Assembly (NCBI GenBank): GCA_002482705.1
Contig: DLGM01000433.1
Coordinates: 1-9,179 of the forward strand
Reading direction: 5' to 3'
Length of the DNA: 9,179 nucleotides
DNA from: Cyanobacteria bacterium UBA7694
GTDB taxonomy: Bacteria > Cyanobacteriota > Sericytochromatia > UBA7694
Below the pieces are notes generated by a model. It was not told the DNA's origin. It saw nothing but the letters and a program-made list of their open reading frames with translations, and did no database searches. The position numbers and the translations under genes were made by a program. Positions 1 through 5,319 of this stretch are shown piece after piece (within the stretch, counting starts at the first letter, position 1; every line of letters starts with the position of its first letter).

Positions 1-51
1 TATGTGGTGGGAGTGGTCAGCACCGTAGATATTCTAAAAAATTTGGTTTAG
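1..51 (+). CDS. C-terminal end of a CBS-domain protein (5' end outside window)
   Basis: Frame 1 is open from the first base and ends at TAG 49-51, giving YVVGVVSTVDILKNLV. The pattern of hydrophobic V-V-G-V-V-S followed by T-x-D-I-L-K-N-L is the usual last strand and helix of a CBS domain, the adenosine-nucleotide-binding module found in IMP dehydrogenases, transporters and small regulators. Only 16 residues are present, so the parent protein cannot be named. The stop codon overlaps the stop of the minus-strand gene ending at 48 by 3 bp, so the two genes converge with no space between them. The call rests on a short but characteristic motif. Confidence 0.6.
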   Translation, partial: YVVGVVSTVDILKNLV

Positions 52-500
52 GGGGACTCCACGTTTGGGAGCCGGTGGCCTTGGGTACGGGTTTTTCCTG
101 CTTGGCTCAGGGCATGGAGGGCTGGGCGGCGGAACCGCAGTGCGTTCCAATCATCATTGATGGCGACTTGAAGGACAGCCTCGAAACCCACCTCCCCCAA
201 GGCTTCCCAGCCAGTGTCGCGGTGAAAGGTGCAGCGATAACGCCGGGAACTCTGTTTGGGATAAGCCAGCCAGAGTAAGGGATCACCCATCAGCGCTTGG
301 CACCAACTGGCGACAGCATCAATATCCGCCAGAGTGGTAACAAAAGCCAATAACGGCGATTGCAGCGGAATCTCTGCTGCTGGGCAAAGGGCTCTGACCT
401 CAGGGGTGCGAGCAATCCATGAAAGCAGTTCTGCCGGAGTATTGAGGGTATAAAGGGGTTCAGGGCCACGGTAGTTGAGCTTTTTTAACAGTGGATCCAC
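48..500 (-). CDS. DUF3052-like protein
   Basis: Protein of 150 aa starting at GTG 500-498. The start is preceded by a good Shine-Dalgarno AAAGGA six bases upstream. The open frame runs further upstream to 845, but that part lies inside the better-supported coiled-coil gene, so I place the start at the GTG; a TTG overlapping the upstream stop is the alternative. Visible signatures are an N-terminal LLKKL (4-8), a central LLWLAYPKQSS (75-85) and a late DDWNALRFRR (116-125). This matches the layout of DUF3052-type proteins: a small Rossmann-like fold with a W-x-x-x-PK-x-S segment and a terminal W-x-x-L-RFR motif. The biochemical role of that family is not established to my knowledge. The gene lies 11 bases after the coiled-coil gene, so they are likely co-transcribed. 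The C-terminal tail after residue 126 is polar and probably flexible. Confidence 0.72.
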   Translation of the reverse strand: MDPLLKKLNYRGPEPLYTLNTPAELLSWIARTPEVRALCPAAEIPLQSPLLAFVTTLADIDAVASWCQALMGDPLLWLAYPKQSSRRYRCTFHRDTGWEALGEVGFEAVLQVAINDDWNALRFRRPALHALSQAGKTRTQGHRLPNVESP

Positions 501-511
501 AGGTATTCCTT

Positions 512-829
512 TCAACTGGCACGCCGACGTTCTAATAGGGTTTGCATCCAAGCTACCTGAATATTGCGGTCTTCTAGGGTAGCGGCCAGGGATTCGGCAC
601 CGAGCAACAAGTTTTCGGAACGGGCTTCGGCTTTGACCAGGGCCTGTTCTTGTTCGGCCAAAGTGGCCTGTTGTTGCTGGATATGTCCGGTTAATGCTGA
701 AATTTCGCTGAGGGCAGCCTGTAACTGTTGGCGCAGGTCGTAATTGGCTTCCAAGAGACGTTGGTAAGCTGCAACCGTGTTGAGATATTCGTGTTCTTGA
801 GATCCAAACTTTGGCGACTGATTTTCCAT
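512..829 (-). CDS. Small coiled-coil protein of unknown function
   Basis: Protein of 105 aa starting at ATG 829. After a short polar N-terminus, residues about 14-95 are almost wholly helical and rich in Q, E, A and L with heptad-like spacing (LRQQLQAALSEI, then QQQQATLAEQEQAL). This indicates a long alpha-helical coiled coil. There is no signal peptide and no membrane segment, so it is probably a soluble dimer or scaffold. I do not recognise a family. The ribosome-binding site is weak (an AGG five bases before ATG). A longer reading of the other frame across this segment lacks this regular composition, which is why I prefer this one. It is probably the first gene of a two-gene unit with the DUF3052-like gene 11 bases downstream; an AT-rich upstream region would hold the promoter. 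Confidence 0.7.
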   Translation of the reverse strand: MENQSPKFGSQEHEYLNTVAAYQRLLEANYDLRQQLQAALSEISALTGHIQQQQATLAEQEQALVKAEARSENLLLGAESLAATLEDRNIQVAWMQTLLERRRAS

Positions 830-922
830 GGCAACCTATACCCATCTCCGCAAAGATTGATGCAAAAATTTCATTTTGAGCTTTACCCCATACTTTGATA
901 TCTATTTGGCTTTATAAAAGCT

Positions 923-950
923 TATTAGCGTTTATATCAGTATATTAGCG
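923..950. repeat. Direct repeat TATTAGCG, two copies phased by 20 bp
   Basis: TATTAGCG occurs at 923-930 and again at 943-950, exactly 20 bp apart, about two helical turns. It lies in the 243-bp AT-rich gap (830-1072) upstream of the minus-strand coiled-coil gene. Such phasing is typical of paired regulator sites on one DNA face, but two 8-mers in AT-rich DNA could also be chance. Apart from this and the palindrome at 1066-1080 I see nothing convincing in the gap; a TATAAT-like box at about 963-968 (minus) has no good -35. Confidence 0.3.
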
Positions 951-1065
951 CGGCTCATATTTGTATTATATGATTATCTTCACAAAAATGCACTCAAAAA
1001 CTCAAAAATCTTTGAATATGACAATGCTAAAATTACGGATTAGGGGCTATAAACCCGTTAAAACA

Positions 1066-1080
1066 GGTACTGTTAGTACC
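1066..1080. terminator. Possible weak terminator hairpin at the end of the HTH gene
   Basis: GGTACT (1066-1071), loop GTT, AGTACC (1075-1080) form a perfect 6-bp stem that includes the TAA stop of the minus-strand regulator. On the minus strand it is followed by TGTTTTAAC, a short T-rich run. The stem is short and only half GC, so termination would be inefficient. It may equally be an incidental palindrome. Confidence 0.3.
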
Positions 1081-1543
1081 CTTTTTGTAAAAGAAAAAAT
1101 TGCACACCCAGGCATTCCCCCAGACATGCCAATAGGTCGAGGGAGGGTTGTTGGCGTTCACCCCGTTCCAGGCGCTTAATGTATTCTGGCGAGAGTCCGC
1201 TGCGGCGGGCGAGCTCAGCGCGAGTCATGCTGTGGCCCCGGCGGAGCAATTGCAGGGAGCGGGGGGTAAATTCGATCAGGCAGGCGCCTGAATGGTCAGT
1301 TGAAAGGGCCTTGATTTGGAGTAACTTTTCGATGCGTGCGGTGAGGGCTGCGGATGGATGCTTCTTACTCCCCTCTTCTAATTTCTTGAGGGTGGTTTCG
1401 CCGATTTGTAAGAGGTGGGCCAGGTCCTCGCGGTTGATCGCAAGCGCTTGGCGCAGCAATTGCAAGCTTGCGCCATTGAGCACGATCCAAAACGGAGGCC
1501 CTTGTAAATCAGGCAATAACGAAATATAACGGGGTTCAGCCAT
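1073..1543 (-). CDS. Transcriptional regulator with two tandem XRE-type HTH domains
   Basis: Protein of 156 aa, ATG at 1543. It contains two helix-turn-helix modules of the Cro/C1 (XRE) type, at about residues 26-79 and 96-148. The two align with each other and both begin SLQLLR (26-31 and 96-101). The second is canonical (MTRAELARRSGLSPEYIKRLERGE); the first is more divergent (NREDLAHLLQIGETTLKKLEEG). There is no ligand-binding or peptidase domain, so DNA binding, presumably as a repressor or local switch, is the likely role; targets are unknown. A sigma-70-like promoter (1590-1617) and a 7-bp inverted repeat in the short leader (1559-1575) suggest autoregulation. The spacing to the divergent 1695 gene would let it control both sides. 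The ribosome-binding site is weak. The fold call is strong, the biological role open. Confidence 0.88.
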   Translation of the reverse strand: MAEPRYISLLPDLQGPPFWIVLNGASLQLLRQALAINREDLAHLLQIGETTLKKLEEGSKKHPSAALTARIEKLLQIKALSTDHSGACLIEFTPRSLQLLRRGHSMTRAELARRSGLSPEYIKRLERGERQQPSLDLLACLGECLGVQFFLLQKGY

Positions 1544-1558
1544 AATCTCACTATGCCA

Positions 1559-1575
1559 CAGGCAAGGGTTGCCTG
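1559..1575. promoter_or_regulatory. Inverted repeat CAGGCAA-GGG-TTGCCTG, candidate operator
   Basis: A perfect 7-bp inverted repeat with a 3-bp centre lies between the predicted start of transcription (about 1583) and the ATG of the HTH regulator on the minus strand. It also sits on the upstream side of the divergent 1695 gene. Its size and symmetry suit an XRE-type dimer, so autoregulation by the adjacent regulator is a reasonable inference. It could instead act as an RNA hairpin in the leader. Confidence 0.45.
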
Positions 1576-1589
1576 CATCACACTGCTAA

Positions 1590-1617
1590 ATTGTAAAAAT
1601 CGTTAAAATAGAAGCAA
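1590..1617 (-). promoter_or_regulatory. Sigma-70-like promoter of the HTH regulator
   Basis: On the minus strand, TTGCTT (1617-1612) and TACAAT (1595-1590) are separated by 16 bp, giving a start near 1583 and a leader of about 40 nt. Both boxes are close to consensus and the location directly upstream of the 1543 start fits. Confidence 0.55.
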
Positions 1618-1694
1618 AATTACGCAACCGCTGACATCAAAAAGAAAGTTACAGTTGGGGATGACTCGTCAGCGTGTGAAGGGACATTCGTTTT

Positions 1695-2828
1695 ATGCCA
1701 AGCCGTGAACAGCAGCGCCAACAGATGGAACAGTTGGTGCGACAAGCCGAGCGCGAACATGATGATGGGGAACTCACTGATGCCTTAAAAACCTATAAAC
1801 GGGCATATGAACTGACACAAACCAAAGAAGAAAAGGCACGCATTGAGAAACGCATGCAAGAGCTGCGCGAAATGGCACAGTTTGTCAGTGCGGCCGACTC
1901 AGAGGGCCATACTCTGGGGGAGGATCTGGCTGAAAATGTAAAGGCCAATATCCGTTATGCTTATGGAGCCGGGATCTTTGTGGTGATTTGCCTGCTTGCG
2001 GTGTTTGTCTTGGGGCCTCTTCTGTCTCAACCGACAACGGATCGTGCCGATCAGACCTTTGAAGATTTGTCTCAGGACAAGGTCGGCAAAGGGGACAGCA
2101 ATAACGTGGATACCCTGGATGAGTTTGGGGCCAATCCAGGGGGCACAGGAGGCGCTAACGCCCAAGTGGAGGATAAAGAAGGCGAATCACGCCTCAGTTT
2201 TCATATTCCCGAGGCCTTTTTGGATCCCTATCCCACCGCTTATGTAGGAAAGGCAGATACACCTTGGTTTGCTGATGCCTCAGCCCAAACCGAATTGGGT
2301 AAATTGCCCCTCAATGCTCAGGTTGAAATGCATGGAAAACAGGGCTCAGATCAGAATCCTTGGATTGAAGTGGTGTATAACCAGCAGACGGGATGGATTG
2401 CGGCAGAGGCCCTATCAGACAATCGCATTCAAACACCGGAAGAAGTTGATGCGGAGATCAAGGCCCGGCTTGGGGGGAGATATTGGGAGGTGCAGGTAGA
2501 GGGCAAAGATCCGCCTTTTGACTACTTTTTGTATGTCAATGCGCCGACGGCCCGGTTGGCTTATGAAGGTGCCATTAGCGGTTACTCCAGTTATGCCAGC
2601 CGTCAGATGTTAGATCTGGTCAATACCCACTCCCATGTCAAAACCAAACAGTTTGAGGTGGAAGCCGCAGAGCCGCAATGGGCACCGGATCGCAAAGGTG
2701 TGGTTGTGCCGCTCAAGATCTTTGCCACCAACGAAAAAGGTGAGCGCAGTGAAGCTGGGAGCCAAACTATTACCATTCCTTTAGAGAAAGGGCGTTTTGT
2801 CTTGCGCATGCCCCTAGAGACCCGCTAA
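1695..2828 (+). CDS. Membrane-anchored protein with TPR-like N-terminus and SH3-like domain
   Basis: Protein of 377 aa. Residues 1-65 are charged helices (QAEREHDDGELTDALKTYKRAYEL) resembling one tetratricopeptide-repeat pair and would be cytoplasmic. One membrane segment at about 89-110 (AYGAGIFVVICLLAVFVLGPLL) follows. A low-complexity acidic and glycine-rich linker runs over about 111-165. The outer part contains a bacterial SH3-like segment (about 168-240, with WIEVVYNQQTGWIAAEAL), and then a further globular region with no motif I recognise. Topology by the positive-inside rule puts the SH3-like part outside the cytoplasm, where such domains often bind peptidoglycan or protein. The start ATG 1695 has GGGA ten bases upstream, a rather long spacing. 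It lies 28 bp before trhO, but trhO seems to have its own promoter. Function unknown; a cell-envelope role is an inference from architecture. Confidence 0.85.
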   Translation: MPSREQQRQQMEQLVRQAEREHDDGELTDALKTYKRAYELTQTKEEKARIEKRMQELREMAQFVSAADSEGHTLGEDLAENVKANIRYAYGAGIFVVICLLAVFVLGPLLSQPTTDRADQTFEDLSQDKVGKGDSNNVDTLDEFGANPGGTGGANAQVEDKEGESRLSFHIPEAFLDPYPTAYVGKADTPWFADASAQTELGKLPLNAQVEMHGKQGSDQNPWIEVVYNQQTGWIAAEALSDNRIQTPEEVDAEIKARLGGRYWEVQVEGKDPPFDYFLYVNAPTARLAYEGAISGYSSYASRQMLDLVNTHSHVKTKQFEVEAAEPQWAPDRKGVVVPLKIFATNEKGERSEAGSQTITIPLEKGRFVLRMPLETR

Positions 2829-2841
2829 GCCAGAGCCTGTA

Positions 2842-2850
2842 TGGTAAACT
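2842..2850 (+). promoter_or_regulatory. Extended -10 promoter in front of trhO
   Basis: TGG-TAAACT (TG 2842-2843, hexamer 2845-2850) is an extended -10 element. A start 6-7 bp downstream falls on 2856-2857, the A of the trhO ATG, so the message would be leaderless. No good -35 is visible, as is common with extended -10 promoters, and no Shine-Dalgarno lies before the ATG. Confidence 0.4.
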
Positions 2851-2856
2851 GGGCCT

Positions 2857-3696
2857 ATGCAAGTATGTGTAGCGACCTTTTATAAATTTGTAGCGCTCCC
2901 CGATTATCAGGCGCTTAAACCCACGTGGTACCAGCACTTTCAACAGTTGGGCCTGCGTGGGTCTTTGTTGTTGGCCGCTGAAGGTCTGAATGCGACCTTG
3001 GCTGGTACTCCGGCGGCAATGAGTGAAGCCCTCGACTATTTGCGCCAAGACCCCCGCCTCAGCGACTTGAGTGCCAAGTTTTCTCAGGCCCCGGAAATGC
3101 CGTTTCAGCGTTTAAAGGTGCGCCTCAAGCGCGAGATTGTACATTTGGGTGTTCCGGAAGTCGATCCCACCCAGCAGGTCGGCACCTATGTGCCGCCGCA
3201 GCAATGGAATCAGCTCTTACAGGATCCAGAAGTGGTGCTGATTGATACGCGCAATACCTATGAAACGGCGATTGGCACATTTTCCGGGGCGGTGGATCCG
3301 GGCCTAGAGGCCTTTGAAGAATTCCCCGCCTATGTACAAAATCAGCTCAACCCGCAGCAACACCGCAAAATTGCCATGTTTTGTACCGGTGGCATTCGCT
3401 GTGAAAAGGCCTCGGCCTATATGTTGCAACAGGGCTTTGCAGAGGTCTATCACCTTGAGGGCGGCATTTTGCGCTACCTCGAAGAGGTCTCCCCAGAACA
3501 GAGTTTGTGGCAGGGAGAGTGTTTTGTGTTTGACGACCGCGTGGCGGTGGACCATGCCCTCCAGCCGACGGGCCGTTATATCTGTCGGCGCTGTAATCAA
3601 GCTTTTCAGGGGACACCCAGTCAGCTTGCTGATGGGCGGGACGCCTGTGTAGACTGTTCTACCCAGTCAATGGCAAAGGTTTCAGCAAACCCCTGA
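2857..3696 (+). CDS. trhO: tRNA uridine(34) hydroxylase, rhodanese-like (TrhO/YceA)
   Basis: Protein of 279 aa, near the usual length of the shorter TrhO proteins. Members carry out the prephenate-independent, oxygen-dependent 5-hydroxylation of U34 in tRNAs, the first step to cmo5U/mo5U. The N-terminal ferredoxin-like domain (about 1-95) contains the family pattern GSLLLAAEGLNATLAG (35-50) and FQRLKVRLKREIV (83-95). The rhodanese domain (about 110-215) has LIDTRNTYE and the active loop CTGGIRCEKAS with the catalytic cysteine at 176. The C-terminal part (220-268) carries FVFDDRVAV and two CxxC pairs (C243/C246 and C264/C267), a probable zinc knuckle typical of the family. The 3' end overlaps the opposite-strand ligase gene by 76 bp. 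The start has no Shine-Dalgarno; an extended -10 just upstream suggests a leaderless mRNA. Confidence 0.95.
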   Translation: MQVCVATFYKFVALPDYQALKPTWYQHFQQLGLRGSLLLAAEGLNATLAGTPAAMSEALDYLRQDPRLSDLSAKFSQAPEMPFQRLKVRLKREIVHLGVPEVDPTQQVGTYVPPQQWNQLLQDPEVVLIDTRNTYETAIGTFSGAVDPGLEAFEEFPAYVQNQLNPQQHRKIAMFCTGGIRCEKASAYMLQQGFAEVYHLEGGILRYLEEVSPEQSLWQGECFVFDDRVAVDHALQPTGRYICRRCNQAFQGTPSQLADGRDACVDCSTQSMAKVSANP

Positions 3697-4328
3697 ATCA
3701 GGGCTTCGGTCAGGGCTGCACATGTCAGCCCCGGACACAGGGCCTGTAATCCCTGTAATGGGGCGTTTTCACCTAATAGCTCATAGAGCAAAGCCTGATC
3801 AGGCGTTAAAAACAGCACGCTCTGTTGTAAAAAAGCCCGCCGTGAGCGGGTTTGGGCGCTGCCTACGAGTTTTTTTCCCTGCCAGTGGATATCTGCTGGT
3901 GTGACAGCCCCAAAGCAGTGGTTAAGGTGGCGATAGGGGGTATCTGTGGTGGATTGTTCGGCCTGTATCCCTAAGGCTTTTAAGCTGTGGATGACCGCCT
4001 GGGAGAGCTGAAAATAAGTGTCACGTATGTGATTACCCAAACCAGCGGTGCTGGGGGCGGCAATGCTGAAGGTCAGATCGCCTGCGTGTAGAATGGCCTG
4101 TCCTCCGGTGGGGCGGACGACAATGGGAATGTCTGCGGCGGCGGCACGGGCGGTCAGTTCAGGGGAGAGCGATTGAAAGCGCCCCACGCTCAGAGTGGGG
4201 CGTTCCCACTGATAGATGCGCATGCCAACTTGGCCCGTGTCTTGGGCCATTTGGTAGAGTTCGCGGTCGCGGGCCATATGGCGGACCCCATCCTGTGGCC
4301 GATCGCGCCACAGGTGCCAAGTGTTCAT
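3621..4328 (-). CDS. Lipoate-protein ligase A / octanoyltransferase family (LipM-like)
   Basis: Protein of 235 aa of the biotin/lipoate ligase fold. Enzymes of this family move an octanoyl or lipoyl group onto lysine of the E2 and GcvH lipoyl domains. Visible motifs are an N-terminal GVRHMARDREL (14-24, the usual G-x-x-NMA-x-D), the substrate loop RPTGGQAILHAGDLTFSI (72-89), and CFGAVTPADIHWQGKKLVGSAQTR (138-161) with the invariant lysine at 153. A cysteine at 138 corresponds to the acyl-carrying cysteine of LipM enzymes, which favours an octanoyltransferase over an ATP-dependent LplA, though I cannot decide from sequence. The usual LQHGS after the lysine is LQQSV here. ATG 4328 overlaps the stop of the upstream lipoprotein gene as ATGA, so translation is coupled. 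Its last 25 codons lie opposite the end of trhO. Confidence 0.88.
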   Translation of the reverse strand: MNTWHLWRDRPQDGVRHMARDRELYQMAQDTGQVGMRIYQWERPTLSVGRFQSLSPELTARAAAADIPIVVRPTGGQAILHAGDLTFSIAAPSTAGLGNHIRDTYFQLSQAVIHSLKALGIQAEQSTTDTPYRHLNHCFGAVTPADIHWQGKKLVGSAQTRSRRAFLQQSVLFLTPDQALLYELLGENAPLQGLQALCPGLTCAALTEALIQGFAETFAIDWVEQSTQASRPSAS

Positions 4329-4639
4329 TTCATGTCCTTGGCAAAGTCAGGGCGGTATTCAAGGACTTCGATCACGTTGGGTAGTTCACAGATCGTTTTG
4401 GTTTTGACTTTGACGGCCCGAATGGAGAGCTGCAGCCCGTCCCGCAGAATTTGGCTGCTGGGGGTAATGACTTCAAAAGGGCGGCCCTGATCATCCCGGA
4501 AAACCCAACAGGTTTCGCCCCGGAATTCGAAGGTACTCATGGTGCCATGTAACTGCATCTCTTGACTGGCACAAGCGGGAAGCGTCACCAGCGTTAACAG
4601 CAGGAGGCGGAATAACGGTGAGGAGATGACGGTTTTCAT
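4325..4639 (-). CDS. Small lipoprotein, OB-fold-like, unknown function
   Basis: Protein of 104 aa. Residues 1-22 form a lipoprotein signal peptide (K2, R11, then LLLLTLVTLPA), and the lipobox LPAC places the lipidated cysteine at 23. The mature part of about 80 residues alternates short beta strands: LHGTMSTFEF, ETCWVFRDDQGRPFEVI, LQLSIRAVKV and VIEVLEY. This is reminiscent of small OB-like periplasmic domains. Cysteines 44 and 84 are placed to form a disulfide across the sheet, consistent with an exported location. The fold is an inference and I do not recognise a named family. It is the first gene of a two-gene unit with the LipM-like ligase, joined by a 4-bp ATGA overlap, and has a near-consensus promoter at 4683-4711. 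There is no obvious functional link to lipoylation. Confidence 0.85.
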   Translation of the reverse strand: MKTVISSPLFRLLLLTLVTLPACASQEMQLHGTMSTFEFRGETCWVFRDDQGRPFEVITPSSQILRDGLQLSIRAVKVKTKTICELPNVIEVLEYRPDFAKDMK

Positions 4640-4682
4640 GCCGAAGTATACCTATTAAAAAAAGATGGGCTTGAGCTAGTGC

Positions 4683-4711
4683 ATTATAACGACATTTCGC
4701 TGGAATGTAAA
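4683..4711 (-). promoter_or_regulatory. Strong sigma-70-like promoter for the lipoprotein-LipM unit
   Basis: On the minus strand TTTACA (4711-4706), 17 bp, TATAAT (4688-4683). This is nearly consensus with ideal spacing. Predicted start about 4676, giving a leader of about 37 nt before ATG 4639. The -35 box is built partly from the T-tract of the terminator just upstream. Confidence 0.7.
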
Positions 4712-4737
4712 AAAAGCCCTGCCGGGGGGGCAGGGCT
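4709..4737 (-). terminator. Rho-independent terminator of the I9-like lipoprotein gene
   Basis: On the minus strand a perfect 9-bp GC-rich stem (AGCCCTGCC 4737-4729 with GGCAGGGCT 4723-4715; 5-base loop) is followed by seven T residues (4715-4709). It lies 25 bp after the stop of the 4762-5145 gene, in the correct orientation. Confidence 0.85.
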
Positions 4738-4761
4738 CGGGTAAACGTCAAGGGAAGTTCG

Positions 4762-5145
4762 TTAAAAAATCGGTTTGGCGGTAATGACCGGGTTCAGGTC
4801 GATGCGGCCATTTACTTCGACATAGGCGACCATGGGATCTTGCTGCATGTAGCGCGCCACCTGGGTCACTTGGACGCCGATGCTTTCGTGCATGGCCAGA
4901 ACGTGGGCATTAATTTGGGGCAAGACTTTCACGGTGCGGGTGCCGTATTTGGCATGGAATTCGTTCAGGGCAGCGCGGCTCATACCGGCTTTGAAGCGAA
5001 CAACCAGTTCTTGAGCCTGTTGGGTTTGGGACATGGACTGAGCTTGCATGGGCATCATGACGGAGGTGGGGAGCGCGCTCCGGCCGCAAGCGGTTAAAGA
5101 GGTGAGCATCATCAGGGTGGAGAGGGTTAACACAGTGCGTTTCAT
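4762..5145 (-). CDS. Lipoprotein with free-standing subtilase propeptide (I9-like) domain
   Basis: Protein of 127 aa. A lipoprotein signal peptide (K2, R3, hydrophobic to A19) ends in LTAC with the lipidated cysteine at 20. A Gln/Met/Ser-rich linker covers 21-45. Residues about 46-114 follow the pattern of subtilisin-family prodomains and the inhibitor-I9/fervidolysin-N fold: ELVVRFKAGMSRAALNEF, then KYGTRTVKVLPQINAHVLAM, then QQDPMVAYVEVNGRI. In proteases this domain chaperones folding and then inhibits the enzyme. Here it stands alone with no protease domain following, so a membrane-tethered inhibitor or chaperone for a secreted subtilase encoded elsewhere is plausible (inference). It has a promoter with a perfect TTGACA (5200-5229) and its own terminator (4709-4737), so it is monocistronic. 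AAGGA lies about 12 bases before ATG, a long spacing. Confidence 0.85.
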   Translation of the reverse strand: MKRTVLTLSTLMMLTSLTACGRSALPTSVMMPMQAQSMSQTQQAQELVVRFKAGMSRAALNEFHAKYGTRTVKVLPQINAHVLAMHESIGVQVTQVARYMQQDPMVAYVEVNGRIDLNPVITAKPIF

Positions 5146-5193
5146 AAATTTTGAACTTCCTTATCTTTTGTTTAACTTTAATTTAACGTTCAC

Positions 5194-5210
5194 AGGTATA
5201 TTGTATACCT
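5194..5210. promoter_or_regulatory. Inverted repeat AGGTATA-TTG-TATACCT over the -10 box
   Basis: A perfect 7-bp inverted repeat centred on the predicted -10 box of the I9-like lipoprotein gene. A repressor bound here would block RNA polymerase. AT-rich symmetry around a TATA-type box can arise by chance, so operator function is only suggested. Confidence 0.4.
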
Positions 5211-5229
5211 ATTTGAAAAAAGATGTCAA
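5200..5229 (-). promoter_or_regulatory. Promoter of the I9-like lipoprotein gene
   Basis: Minus-strand TTGACA (5229-5224, perfect -35), an 18-bp spacer and TACAAT (5205-5200). TATACA shifted by two bases with 16-bp spacing is the alternative -10. The start would be near 5193, giving a leader of about 48 nt to ATG 5145. Confidence 0.65.
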
Positions 5230-5319
5230 TATAAGTATTAAAACTTTCTAAAAAGAATTTTTAAGGCTTATGAGTTATATTAAGAAAATTATAAGGGTTG
5301 TACATATATAGCCCTACAC

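Noticed and set aside
501..845. Upstream extension of the DUF3052-like frame to an ATG at 845 (265 aa in total).
   Set aside because: The extra 115 residues lie out of frame over the coiled-coil gene, have a random-looking composition, and a GTG with a good Shine-Dalgarno is present at 500.
961..1179. Plus-strand 72-aa reading frame in the AT-rich gap and the end of the HTH gene.
   Set aside because: Half of it is antisense to the regulator, composition is not protein-like, and no ribosome-binding site is seen.
1179..1529. Plus-strand 116-aa reading frame.
   Set aside because: Fully antisense to the clear double-HTH gene, with Arg/Ser/Cys-rich shadow composition.
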